DNA from: Bin87 sp034423115
GTDB lineage: Bacteria > Chloroflexota > Dehalococcoidia > Lucifugimonadales > UBA3495
Reading direction: 5' to 3'
Assembly (NCBI GenBank): GCA_034423115.1
Contig: DAOUJD010000083.1
Span: forward strand, 1 to 64,000
DNA: 64,000 nucleotides
Positions 23,810-31,791 of the stretch are shown piece by piece (position 1 is the stretch's first letter; each line of letters begins with the position of its first letter). Under the pieces are notes generated by a model. It ran no database searches and had not been told where the DNA came from. It worked only from the letters and a program-made list of their open reading frames with translations. A program made the translations under genes and the position numbers.

Positions 23810-24019
23810 ATGAACGACGAGTTGTTTTTTGAGGTGCACGAGGCTGAAGAAGGCGGTTACTACGCGGTAGCGCAAGGCCACGACATCATCACCCAGGGTG
23901 ATTCTTGGGAAGAGCTAAAGCTCATGGCCCAGGATGCGGTGCTGTGCCATTTTGATGACCATGAGATGCCTGACGCGTTTCGACTCCGGTTGGTGAAGGA
24001 TGAGGTGGTAGCCGTGTAA
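23810..24019 (+). CDS. HicB-like antitoxin
   Basis: The 69-residue protein (LFFEVHEAEEGGYYAVAQGH; SWEELKLMAQDAVLCHF) has the HicB/DUF1902 partial RNase H-like fold pattern. GGAGG precedes the ATG at 23810. Its stop overlaps the ATG of the HicA-like toxin gene (TAATG). Here the antitoxin comes first, which helps keep it in excess. No DNA-binding domain is visible at its C-terminus. Confidence 0.85.
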   Translation: MNDELFFEVHEAEEGGYYAVAQGHDIITQGDSWEELKLMAQDAVLCHFDDHEMPDAFRLRLVKDEVVAV

Positions 24020-24267
24020 TGCTGCCCAGAGATTTGTCGGGCGACGAGTTGGTGCGGCTGCTGAACCGATGCTATGGATATCGGGTTATCCGTCAACGAG
24101 GCAGCCATATGAGACTGGTGACCGACTTCAAGGGTCATGAACACAGGGTTTCGGTTCCCCGACATTCCCAGCTCAAAGCGGGAACATTGAGCGGCATATT
24201 GTCCAGAGTTGCGGCGTATCTGGAGATCAGCCAGGACGAATTGCGGCGCACCCTATTCGATGAATGA
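24019..24267 (+). CDS. HicA-like mRNA interferase toxin
   Basis: The 82-residue protein has the double-stranded RNA-binding-like HicA fold. LSGDELVRLLNRCYGY opens it and RQRGSHMRLV holds the catalytic His of RGSH. It would cleave mRNA when freed from the upstream HicB-like protein. The 1-bp overlap with the antitoxin gene ensures coupled translation. Confidence 0.88.
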   Translation: MLPRDLSGDELVRLLNRCYGYRVIRQRGSHMRLVTDFKGHEHRVSVPRHSQLKAGTLSGILSRVAAYLEISQDELRRTLFDE

Positions 24268-24604
24268 CGACGTTTTTGTTCGGATGCCGACTTTCCGTCC
24301 AGCCGGTGACAAACTGAACGCGCTGCCACCGCAACATCGGGTCGCCTGCGGATGGGGGCAGTATTTTACGGAATATGCTCGGCTCGGAGAGCACGCCTGG
24401 CTTGGGTGGATGGGATTGACTTCAGGAGCGATTGCGAATGATGACCATTGCTACCGCCGAAGCTCGATGGATTTTATGGCTGGGGAATGGACGTTGGCGG
24501 GCTTGCCGCGGCGGCGATGGAGGTTTGCTGATAAACTCGAAGGGGAATGGCGATAGGGTTGGTTGGAGATGAACCCATGTGCAAGCCACGTAGGAAGGCG
24601 GGAA
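24268..24604. other. Gap between two toxin-antitoxin modules
   Basis: Frames across this stretch on both strands look like shadows without ribosome sites. Nothing recognisable was seen. It probably holds the promoter of the next module. Confidence 0.35.
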
Positions 24605-24865
24605 ATGACTAAAACCATCAAGGCCAAATACGCCAACGGAGTAATTGCCCCGCTGGAACCCCTCGACTTGGCGGACGACACGGTGGTGCTGCTGAAAGTC
24701 GAAGAAATTGAAAACCCGAGTCAAGCAGGAGGCAAAGCGGAAGAAACCGCGCGCGAGAGGGCAGAGCGCAAGCGTCGAGCCTTAATCAAGGGCCTACAGT
24801 GTAATCACCCTACCGCGGACATTGACCAGATGCTGCGCGAGATTGAGGGTGGCCGGTGGCTATAG
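24605..24865 (+). CDS. AF2212/DUF104-like antitoxin
   Basis: The 86-residue protein starts TKTIKAKYANGVIAPLEPLDL and continues VVLLKVEE, an AbrB-like swapped-hairpin pattern of the DUF104 (AF2212-like) antitoxins. The basic C-terminal part (RERAERKRRALIKGL) would wrap the toxin. GGCGGG precedes the ATG at 24605. It overlaps the PIN toxin gene. Confidence 0.8.
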   Translation: MTKTIKAKYANGVIAPLEPLDLADDTVVLLKVEEIENPSQAGGKAEETARERAERKRRALIKGLQCNHPTADIDQMLREIEGGRWL

Positions 24866-25260
24866 TGATCTTCGTTGATTCCAACGTGCCTATGTATATC
24901 GTAGGCACTCCGCATCCCAATCAGGACCGCGCAGCCGCTCTCGTTGACGAACTCATCGACGGCGGCGAGACCTTAGTCACCAGCGTCGAGGTTTATCAGG
25001 AGATATTGCATCGTTACACGTCCTTGCGGCGTCCGGAGTCCATTGACGACGCTTTTGACGTAATTGACAACTTGGTGGACGAGGTCTTGTCTTACGAGAT
25101 GACGGAGATACGCGCGGCTCGGTCTTTGCTAGTCGCGATTCCCGGAATCTCCGCGCGCGACGCTCTCCACGTGGCAGTGATGCGAACAGTAGATTGCAGT
25201 CGCGTGTTGAGCTTTGACTCCGGATTTGATAATTGCCCCGATATTGAGCGCATTAGTTGA
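24856..25260 (+). CDS. PIN-domain RNase toxin (VapC-like)
   Basis: The 134-residue protein has the PIN acidic residues: FVDSNVPMYIV (first Asp), TSVEVYQEIL (Glu), SARDALHVAV (Asp) and SFDSGFD (last Asp). PIN toxins cut tRNA or rRNA using Mg. The start is GTG at 24856 or GTG at 24865; both overlap the antitoxin gene, giving coupling. Confidence 0.87.
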   Translation: MAIVIFVDSNVPMYIVGTPHPNQDRAAALVDELIDGGETLVTSVEVYQEILHRYTSLRRPESIDDAFDVIDNLVDEVLSYEMTEIRAARSLLVAIPGISARDALHVAVMRTVDCSRVLSFDSGFDNCPDIERIS

Positions 25261-25325
25261 TAGGATGCTATCCGGCGCTATGACTGATCGTAGGCAATTG
25301 TTTGCCTGCGGCAAGGGAGATAGCG

Positions 25326-25617
25326 ATGGCTAAAACGGTGAAAGCCAAGTACGCCAACGGGGGTGCTGACGCCTCGGGAACGGCTCGAACTGGCCGAAGA
25401 CTCGGTGGTGCTGCTGACCATCGAAGTGCTGCCAAATGGCGAATCTGAGCCTGGCGAAGTCGAGCCGCTCGGGGGTTCAGATGACAGCGAACTGATCATC
25501 GACATGGAAGACCTCAGGGCGCTCAAAACGTCCCTGGATGACGAGGATGTGGAGAAGTATCTACGATTGTGGGATGCCCCGCGGTACGAACAAGACGGGG
25601 CGGAACGAAAGCGCTAA
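25326..25617 (+). pseudogene. Frameshifted DUF104-like antitoxin, second copy
   Basis: ATG at 25326 begins MAKTVKAKYANG, almost the same as the antitoxin at 24605. A run of five G at about 25362 shifts the frame. The continuation VLTPRERLELAEDSVVLL is found in the +1 frame and runs to 25617. The C-terminal part (DDEDVEKYLRLW) is acidic. No PIN gene follows. A one-base sequencing or assembly error in the G run could explain it. Confidence 0.8.
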
Positions 25618-25732
25618 ACTCTGGAGTTAGCGGCGCAGCCTAATTTCCCGACAGGGATATCGCAGATGCTGCAAAAGATCTCAGTAGGACAGAACATTGC
25701 ATAACCAAGCCTGCGTGTTTTTTAGTCGGCGG

Positions 25733-26002
25733 TCAAGCCCTGAAGCCGGCTGTTATCCATTGGCGTACCAAGTCATCCGGTTCGGCGCCAATGTCGCGGG
25801 CCGCTTTGCACACCCTTTGTCTGGTTGCTGCGTCCAGGTTTATGACGATGGGTGAACCCAGATCATCGCCGAACATTACTGAGATTGGCTGTAGTTGATC
25901 CCAGTAATCTGTGAAGTCGTGTGTGTCCCAAAACTCGGCTTCCTCTTCCCGTGTGGCGAACCGAGGAATCGGGTTGTCAGGGGATTGCTTGGTGCCGCTC
26001 AT
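25733..26002 (-). CDS. CopG/BrnA-like antitoxin without a partner
   Basis: The 89-residue protein has the CopG-type antitoxin pattern: FATREEEAEFWDTHDFTDYWD at the N-terminus, IVINLDAATRQRVCKAARDIG as the ribbon-helix-helix and DDLVRQWI at the end. GGGA lies 7 nt before the ATG at 26002. These antitoxins usually sit next to a BrnT-like RNase gene; none is found on either side, so this is an orphan. Confidence 0.8.
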   Translation of the reverse strand: MSGTKQSPDNPIPRFATREEEAEFWDTHDFTDYWDQLQPISVMFGDDLGSPIVINLDAATRQRVCKAARDIGAEPDDLVRQWITAGFRA

Positions 26003-26109
26003 GCTGTTTTCCCGCGAATTGCGAACGGTTGATATGAAGCTATCATCGCCCCTATGCAGCGTCAAACTGCCGCGTGCCCCCATCCTGAAAATCCCAATAT
26101 AACAGCCTG

Positions 26110-26150
26110 CCCCGTGCTCGACACGGGGTCACCCCGCACTTGATACGGGG
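26110..26150. repeat. Paired CCCCGTG hairpins, interspersed repeat type
   Basis: CCCCGTG-CTCGA-CACGGGG (26110-26128, perfect 7-bp stem) is followed by a second, weaker hairpin CCCCG...CGGGG (26132-26150). Such paired GC-rich palindromes are typical of dispersed intergenic repeats. Copy number cannot be judged from one window. Confidence 0.6.
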
Positions 26151-26215
26151 CCCGCGAATCCTGATTCTGACAAAGTGACATCCGCCCCGTTGACTCTAAC
26201 GGAACGCCGGTTCTA

Positions 26216-26420
26216 TCATAGTCTTATCACGTGAAAGACCAGCTGGTCCCGCAATCCCATAACCCGCCTGCCAGAGGTGAAGCCAACCAATCGGTCGTAC
26301 GCGGCCAACCCGTCAGAACTCAAAATCGCAACCGGCCCAGGTGGCCAACGCCGCTCAAAGACCTGACTCCTCACCGGCGCGTGCCCCACTGGTGTCCCCG
26401 GGACTATCCGAGCCCGCGCG
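26216..26420 (-). pseudogene. Possible transposase relic
   Basis: The minus-strand frame contains PPGPVAILSSDGLAAYDRLV, which resembles the DDE segment of IS1-like transposases (a PGPVPVFTSDGL-type motif). No full-length gene or terminal inverted repeats are seen, and the upstream part of the frame is not transposase-like. The match is weak and rests on one motif. Confidence 0.3.
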
Positions 26421-26763
26421 CAAGCGCGCCCTTGCCGGCGCGCCGAGTACACGAAAAAGTAGGTCAAATAGTTGCGTAACCCCCGGCCGTGGGGCTGACA
26501 ACGACCATCGGAAACCTTCACCTCTGGCAGGCAAACCAAAAATACCAACCTCAAGATCCTGTGAATCATGCTTCGGACAATATGGAAGACCCCAAAGCCC
26601 CCAAGAAGCCCTGGACGACGAGGAAATGGCCCACTACGTGCGGTTTGTGGGTAAGGAGCAATGAATGTCAGCCGAGCGGTTGCCGTCGCCTAACGGCGGT
26701 AGTATTCTGCGATGCACGCTCCGCTTGGGCGGATGCGATTGTATCCAGGAGCATTGATCTGCG

Positions 26764-28260
26764 ATGACCACCACCGACGTCAAGACTCACATGAATTTCA
26801 TCAACGGGGAATGGACGCCCTCGGATTCGGGGCGCACTTACTCCGTCTATAACCCTGCGCACAAGGACCTCTTGCTGGGGCATTTCCAGCTATCGAATCC
26901 TGAGGACACGCTGCGCGCGGTGGCTGCTGCGTCCGATGCGGCGGAGGCATGGGCGGACACGCCGGCGCCGGTGCGTGCGCAGGTGCTGTTCAAGGCGCTG
27001 GAGATCATGGAACGGCGCGGCGAGGAGATCGCGCGGACCATCACCGAGGAAGAGGGCAAGCCGCTGCCCGACGCCCGCGGCGAGGTCCAGCGGGCCATGA
27101 ATATCATGGAGTACGCCGCCGGCGAGGGTCGGCGGATGTTCGGCTACACGACGCCGTCGGAGTTGCCCAACACCGTCGCCTACACCGTGCGGCGTCCGCT
27201 GGGCGTGGTTGGGATCATCACGCCGTGGAATTTCCCCATTGCAATACCCGCGTGGAAGATGGCGCCGGCGCTGATCTGCGGCAACGCTATCGTGTTTAAG
27301 CCTGCGTCCAGCACGCCGCTGTGCGCGGTGAAGCTGACCGAGGTGTTCGAAGAGGCGGGGGTGCCTCCGGGCGTTTTCAACCTGATCACGGGGCCGGGCG
27401 GCAGTGTGGGCAACGCGCTGGTTGAGTCGCCGGACGTGGCGGGCATTTCGTTCACCGGCAGCACGGAGATCGGGACGGACCTGTACACGCGGGGCGCGTC
27501 GCTGCTGAAAAAGGTGCAGGCCGAGATGGGCGGCAAGAACGCCGTGATCCTGCTGGCCGACGCCGACTTGGACAAGGCCCTCGGAGGCATCGTGCAGGGA
27601 GCGTTTGGGTCCACAGGCCAGCGGTGCACTGCCACCAGCCGGGTCATCGTTGAGGATGGCGTGTACGACGAATTCATGCGGGAGTTGATTGAGCGCACGT
27701 CGAAGCTGACCATCGGCGACGGGCTGGAGGACGGCATCGACGTGAGCCCGCTGTCCAGCGAGTCGCAGCAGCGTACGGTGTCCGAGTACATCGCCACGGG
27801 CCGGGACGAGGGCGCGACGCTGGCGTTCGGCGGGCGGACGCTGGAGGGCGGAATCTACGACGAAGGCTGGTACGTGGAGCCGACGATATTCACCGATGTG
27901 GATCCCGACATGCGGATCGCTCGGGAGGAAATATTCGGGCCGGTGCTGACGGTGTTCCGGGCGCGGGACCTGGAGCACGCGGTGGAGATCTCCAACAGCG
28001 TCAAGTTCGGGCTGTCGTCGTCGGTGTACACGCGGGACATCCCGAGGGCGTTCAAGTACATCAACACGGTGGATGCCGGCATGGTACACGTCAACGCGCC
28101 CACGCTGGGCGGCGAGGTGCATCTGCCCTTCGGCGGGTTGAAGGCGTCTGGCGTCGGGCAGCGCGAGCAGGGCGTTGAGGCGGTGGACTTCTTCAGCGAA
28201 GTGATCACCGTGTACATCGACTATGCCGATGAGGCAAGGGCGCAGGCGCGGTTCATATAA
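26764..28260 (+). CDS. NAD(P)-dependent aldehyde dehydrogenase
   Basis: The 498-residue enzyme has the full aldehyde dehydrogenase fold: TPWNFPIAIPAWKMAPALICGN (about 155-175), the cofactor motif SFTGSTEIG (about 234), EMGGKNAVILLADADLD with the general-base Glu (about 255-271) and the catalytic Cys in STGQRCTATSR (about 289). It ends with PFGGLKASGVGQREQG. The pattern is closest to the semialdehyde/ketoglutarate semialdehyde group. It oxidises an aldehyde to an acid; the substrate is unknown. It stands alone after the toxin-antitoxin patch. Confidence 0.93.
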   Translation: MTTTDVKTHMNFINGEWTPSDSGRTYSVYNPAHKDLLLGHFQLSNPEDTLRAVAAASDAAEAWADTPAPVRAQVLFKALEIMERRGEEIARTITEEEGKPLPDARGEVQRAMNIMEYAAGEGRRMFGYTTPSELPNTVAYTVRRPLGVVGIITPWNFPIAIPAWKMAPALICGNAIVFKPASSTPLCAVKLTEVFEEAGVPPGVFNLITGPGGSVGNALVESPDVAGISFTGSTEIGTDLYTRGASLLKKVQAEMGGKNAVILLADADLDKALGGIVQGAFGSTGQRCTATSRVIVEDGVYDEFMRELIERTSKLTIGDGLEDGIDVSPLSSESQQRTVSEYIATGRDEGATLAFGGRTLEGGIYDEGWYVEPTIFTDVDPDMRIAREEIFGPVLTVFRARDLEHAVEISNSVKFGLSSSVYTRDIPRAFKYINTVDAGMVHVNAPTLGGEVHLPFGGLKASGVGQREQGVEAVDFFSEVITVYIDYADEARAQARFI

Positions 28261-28268
28261 GCAAAAGG

Positions 28269-29114
28269 GTGGGAGGCGGATGGAATTTTCACCCTCACCC
28301 TAGCCCTCTCCCATCGAGGGAGGGGGGACATAACCGGAGCCATATTTTCTGTTTTGTATTGTTGGCGGCGGTCGGGTTGGTCCTGGCCGCCGTCGGTTGC
28401 GTTAACGGCGGCGGCGATGTTGGTGCACGGGTTGATAGCGCGGTGGCGACGGCCGTGGCGTCATCGGCTGCGCCGGATTTGAACAGGCTTTACCGGGAAA
28501 CGCGGGCGTCGGTGTTCTACATCGACCCGACGGACGGGCAGCACGGGACCGGATGGCTGCTGGAACCGGGCCTGATCGTTACGGTGGCGCACGTGGTGTC
28601 GGGACGAGAGCAGGTCATCGTGCGTCAGGCCAGCGCGCCGACGTTCATCGCGACGGTTGCAGGGATGGACGAGCGGCGGGATATAGCGCTGCTGCGTTAC
28701 GACGTTGACGGCGCGGAACTAGAACCCGAGGCAAGACCGCTGCCGCTGGGCGACGCGGGCAGCGACGACATTGCAAGCACATTGCTGGCGCTGGGATATT
28801 CCAGCAGCGGAGTCAAGCGGGAAGGTACGGTGGGATCGCCCAAAGCCAACGCGGGCATCCTGTCCCAGATCACCAACTTCGGGCCGGAGAGCTACGGTCG
28901 CAACCTGGAGATGGACGCCGCGATTGACCCGGGGGACAGCGGAGGGCCGGTGCTGAATGCCCACGGGGAGGTGATCGGGATGATCAGGGCGGCCGCCCGC
29001 CGCTCCGAGGCCGGGCAAACCGTGGTCGGCACCTTCTACGCCGTCCACGCCGACGAAATCCGGGACGCCCTAGCGGAGATCAGAAGTCGCGAAAGTCAGG
29101 GTCCTCAGCGATAA
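28269..29114 (+). CDS. Trypsin-like serine protease lipoprotein
   Basis: The 281-residue frame from the GTG at 28269 has a hydrophobic core and the lipobox LAAVGC (Cys at about 43), then a chymotrypsin-fold domain with His in TVAHVVSG (about 105), Asp in RRDIALLRYD (about 136) and Ser in DPGDSGGPVLN (about 219). It is probably an envelope protease. The start is uncertain: the first 20 residues are encoded by a palindromic repeat, and TTG codons at 28359 or 28362 are alternatives. No PDZ domain is present. It overlaps the convergent fic gene. Confidence 0.82.
   Translation: MGGGWNFHPHPSPLPSREGGHNRSHIFCFVLLAAVGLVLAAVGCVNGGGDVGARVDSAVATAVASSAAPDLNRLYRETRASVFYIDPTDGQHGTGWLLEPGLIVTVAHVVSGREQVIVRQASAPTFIATVAGMDERRDIALLRYDVDGAELEPEARPLPLGDAGSDDIASTLLALGYSSSGVKREGTVGSPKANAGILSQITNFGPESYGRNLEMDAAIDPGDSGGPVLNAHGEVIGMIRAAARRSEAGQTVVGTFYAVHADEIRDALAEIRSRESQGPQR
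28292..28327. repeat. Interspersed palindromic repeat (CCCTCACCC...CCTCTCCC family)
   Basis: CCCTCACCCTAGCCCTCTCCC is followed by a short loop and GAGGGAGGGG. It matches, inverted, the copy at 22854-22884. It overlaps the predicted 5' end of the protease gene. Confidence 0.65.
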
Positions 29115-30252
29115 CGTCGAGGATGCCCTGCGCGACGTAGAGTTGGGTTGACCCGCGCCGCTCAACTTGAGTCAGTATTCCCGCATCCACCAGCCGGCCG
29201 ATATGGCTGCGCGCCGATTGATGGGAGCTCTCCAAAATGCCTTGGACGCGCCGGCCGGTGGCATAAGGCTGCTCAAACAGGGAATCGATCAATCGGAACG
29301 CTACCCCGGCGGTTCTCAGGCTGCTGACTCTTTCCTGGTAGTCCTCGCGTACCGCCAGTAATTTGTCCACCCGGAGCATGGCGTCGTCGGCAACCGTAGC
29401 CACTGCCATCAGAAAGAATTGGATCCACGGTTCCCATTGTCCCCGTAGGCTGATTCCCAGTAGCAGGTCCATGTATTCTTGTCGGTACATCAGGAAATAG
29501 TCGCTGAGGTACAGCCAAGGGTTTGCCAAGTAACCGCGGTCGCAAAGAAGTAGCGTTATCAGCAGACGCCCGGTACGACCATTGCCGTCTTCAAAAGGGT
29601 GGATGGCTTCGAACTGATAATGGATCATCGCCAATTGAGCGAGCAGCGGAATCCTGGTGTCGGAATGAAGAAACCGCTCCAGCTCATGTAGGGCTGGCAT
29701 CATTTCGGCGTAAGGCGGAGGCACATAGCGAGCGAACCGGATACCGCGGCGCCCGCCGATAACCACCTGTACCGTGCGAAACTCTCCCGGCCTGCGCGTG
29801 CTCCCTCTGACGCCAGACATGAGCACCTGGTGAACCTCGCGAATGAGTCGCAAGCTCATAGGCAGTTGCTGGAGCCTGTCCAAGCCGAACTGCATGGCTT
29901 TGACGTGGTTATCCAACTCTTCTGCGTCGTCGCGGTCCCTTGTTATGCCGTCGAGTTGGTACTGATAAAGCTCGGCGATGTTTGAGGTTGTGCCTTCTAT
30001 GCCACTTGACGCGACAGCTTCGCGGGTCGTCAACGGTCGGATCAGCAGGAAAGGATTGGGCAACGCGGCGGCGCGCCCATTCAATCCGCTCAACGCACGG
30101 TCTGCATTGGACAGCAGGGATACGGTGTCATCGCTCCAATCGATTATCGGGGGTAATGGGTCCGGCACGAAAGCCGGCCAATAACTGCCGTCCAGCGTAT
30201 CAGCGGGCACCAACCGGCCGGGGCTATTGGCGGTGAAATCCGATTCTTGCAT
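29080..30252 (-). CDS. Fic family protein (AMP-transferase type)
   Basis: The 390-residue protein has the Fic motif HPFEDGNGRTGRLL at about 215, which holds the catalytic His and the nucleotide-binding residues. Upstream, SSGIEGTTSNI (about 73) is the (S/T)xxxE(G/N)-type inhibitory helix of class II Fic proteins, whose Glu blocks ATP. An N-terminal Fic-associated domain precedes it and a winged-helix-like C-terminus (QSARSHIGRLVDAGILTQVE) follows. It would attach AMP to a target protein. An ATG at 30252 was chosen; a GTG at 30279 is possible. Its 3' end overlaps the protease gene by 35 bp. Confidence 0.9.
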   Translation of the reverse strand: MQESDFTANSPGRLVPADTLDGSYWPAFVPDPLPPIIDWSDDTVSLLSNADRALSGLNGRAAALPNPFLLIRPLTTREAVASSGIEGTTSNIAELYQYQLDGITRDRDDAEELDNHVKAMQFGLDRLQQLPMSLRLIREVHQVLMSGVRGSTRRPGEFRTVQVVIGGRRGIRFARYVPPPYAEMMPALHELERFLHSDTRIPLLAQLAMIHYQFEAIHPFEDGNGRTGRLLITLLLCDRGYLANPWLYLSDYFLMYRQEYMDLLLGISLRGQWEPWIQFFLMAVATVADDAMLRVDKLLAVREDYQERVSSLRTAGVAFRLIDSLFEQPYATGRRVQGILESSHQSARSHIGRLVDAGILTQVERRGSTQLYVAQGILDVIAEDPDFRDF

Positions 30253-30322
30253 TGGGGAAGTAAGCAGATGTTGCTGCACTCAGGATCGCGCGTGCGGGTG
30301 GCATCGCAGGACCGCGATGGCT

Positions 30323-30422
30323 ATGTAAATCAAACGGATATATTTTACATGACGATGCGTGCGATGTAAGGAAAGTTATATCAGCGCTGCGGAGATGTAA
30401 ATGAATCCCCCAAAGATTACAT
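30323..30422. promoter_or_regulatory. Cluster of ATGTAA/TTACAT boxes upstream of fic
   Basis: Five hexamers ATGTAA (30323, 30364, 30395) or TTACAT (30345, 30417) fall within 100 bp just upstream of the fic start. The sequence is AT-rich compared with its surroundings. Repeated short boxes in both directions suggest binding sites of a regulator, possibly the winged-helix end of the Fic protein itself. Confidence 0.4.
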
Positions 30423-30514
30423 AGAGGTGAATTTTGTGCAAGGTAGGTTGCATTAGCCCACCGCAGATGCAACTTTTGGGATGCTAAGGTTGCGTTTTAA
30501 GGATGCGGCGGTGC

Positions 30515-30913
30515 CTAGAGAGGCCGGCGGTCTGCGAAGCCGGTGTTGGTGGGGTGCCACCAGCCGATGGAGGGTTCGCCGCGCTGCCAGCACAGGTACA
30601 CCGTTTCGCCCTCGCGGTTGTGCGGGAAGTCGACCAGGCCGCGGCCGATGTCGCGCACCTCGATGCCCCGGTCGGTGATCTCCTTGACCGCATCCTGTAG
30701 TTGGCGGGTCAGGCGGGTGACCACGTTCTCGGCGTCAGCGATTTCCTGCTCGCTACTGGAGTGGCCGTTGCTGCGCCGACGGCGGAGGAGAGACAGCAGC
30801 GTCTCCTGGCGGTCCACCAGTTCGTTGCGCATGGGCGCGATGGCGGCGAATCGCTCCTCGAGCCACGGCACCAGGTCGTTGGCCTCGTCGTAGGTGAACA
30901 ACCGCTCCATCAT
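30515..30913 (-). CDS. DUF2203 family protein
   Basis: The 132-residue protein shows the DUF2203 pattern: FTYDEANDLVPWLEERF at the N-terminus, a long helical middle (VVTRLTRQLQDAVKEITDRGIEVRD) and the conserved GLVDFPHNREGETVYLCWQRGEP with GWWH after it. Function is unknown. The ATG at 30913 (or 30910) lies 20 bp from the divergent trmI start, so a longer start at 30943 would run into trmI and was rejected. Confidence 0.85.
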   Translation of the reverse strand: MMERLFTYDEANDLVPWLEERFAAIAPMRNELVDRQETLLSLLRRRRSNGHSSSEQEIADAENVVTRLTRQLQDAVKEITDRGIEVRDIGRGLVDFPHNREGETVYLCWQRGEPSIGWWHPTNTGFADRRPL

Positions 30914-30918
30914 AGCGT

Positions 30919-30931
30919 CTGTATAATACAG
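30919..30931. promoter_or_regulatory. Symmetric -10 element for divergent DUF2203 and trmI
   Basis: CTGTATAATACAG is a perfect palindrome (6+1+6) containing TATAAT on the plus strand (30922-30927) and TATTAT on the minus strand. It lies 6 nt from the trmI ATG (30934) and about 8 nt from the DUF2203 ATG (30913). Both mRNAs would begin at or very near the start codon, so both would be leaderless. Confidence 0.5.
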
Positions 30932-30933
30932 CA

Positions 30934-31791
30934 ATGACCGCAACCCAAGACGCCGGACCCGACCTCGGCGACGATGGCGTTAGCAACAACCGGTTCGTGC
31001 CGGGCGAGTTGGCGTTATTCCTCGACCGCAAGGGCCGCGCTTACCTGCAGACGCTGACCGAGGGCGGGGAGTTTCACTGCCACCTGGGGTTTATCCCGCA
31101 CGCTAACGTGATCGGGGAGCCGGTGGGTGGCTGGTACACCACCAACCGGGGCCACGTGCTGCTGGGCATCCGGCCCACACTGGGCGACTACGTGCGCCTG
31201 ATGCCGCGGGGGCCGCAGGTGATTTACGCCAAGGACCTGGGGAACATCGTTTCGATGGCCGACATTTTCCCGGGCGCGACGGTGGTGGAGGCCGGCTTGG
31301 GCTCGGGGGCACTGACCACAGGATTATTGCGGGCAGTTGGGCCGACGGGACGTGTGGTGTCGTACGAGATCAACGGGGAAGTGGTGGCCAAAGCCACGTC
31401 CAACGTGCATTCGGTCATTCCCGATACGTCGCATTGGTCGGTGAAGGTCGGCGACATCGCCGAGGGGATTGCCGAAGCGGATGTGGACCGGGTGGTGCTG
31501 GACCTGCCGGAACCGTGGCGGATCCTGGACGCCGCCGCGGATGCCCTGCACACGGGTGGCATCCTGCTGTGCTTCCTGCCCACCGTGCTGCAGGTGCACG
31601 AATTGGTCAACGCGCTGCAGGACGACGGGCGGTATGCGCGGATAGAGACGGCCGAGACGATGCTGCGGGGCTGGAACGTGACGCGCCGCAGCGTGCGGCC
31701 GGCGCACCGGATGGTGGCCCACAGCGGGTTCATCACGACGGCGGTGCGATGCGTGCCGCCGAGCCGGCAGGGCTATGCGCTCAACCCGTGA
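30934..31791 (+). CDS. trmI: tRNA (adenine-58-N1)-methyltransferase TrmI-like
   Basis: The 285-residue protein has an N-terminal beta domain (to about 90) and a Rossmann methyltransferase core: FPGATVVEAGLGSGALTTGLL (SAM motif I, about 108), VVSYEINGEV (motif II) and DVDRVVLDLPEPWRIL (about 188), which holds the TrmI-specific DLPEPW. It methylates A58 in the tRNA T loop. Its 3' end overlaps the convergent AcuC-like gene by 19 bp. Confidence 0.9.
   Translation: MTATQDAGPDLGDDGVSNNRFVPGELALFLDRKGRAYLQTLTEGGEFHCHLGFIPHANVIGEPVGGWYTTNRGHVLLGIRPTLGDYVRLMPRGPQVIYAKDLGNIVSMADIFPGATVVEAGLGSGALTTGLLRAVGPTGRVVSYEINGEVVAKATSNVHSVIPDTSHWSVKVGDIAEGIAEADVDRVVLDLPEPWRILDAAADALHTGGILLCFLPTVLQVHELVNALQDDGRYARIETAETMLRGWNVTRRSVRPAHRMVAHSGFITTAVRCVPPSRQGYALNP

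Larger units (their letters stand above)
26003..26763. other. Intergenic region with palindromic repeat and possible transposase relic
   Basis: This 760-bp stretch has no intact gene. It holds paired hairpins at 26110-26150 and, on the minus strand, a decayed frame at 26216-26420 that resembles part of a transposase. A tail near 26600-26664 (DDEEMAHYVRF) faintly resembles the end of the broken antitoxin at 25617. Confidence 0.45.

Noticed and set aside
26231..26767. Several 80-107 residue frames in the gap before the aldehyde dehydrogenase
   Set aside because: They overlap each other, are rich in Pro/Arg/Ser and match nothing. Only a weak transposase-like motif on the minus strand is kept.
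30943..30943. Upstream start for DUF2203
   Set aside because: It would run into trmI and adds ten residues not typical of the family; the ATG pair at 30913/30910 fits better.
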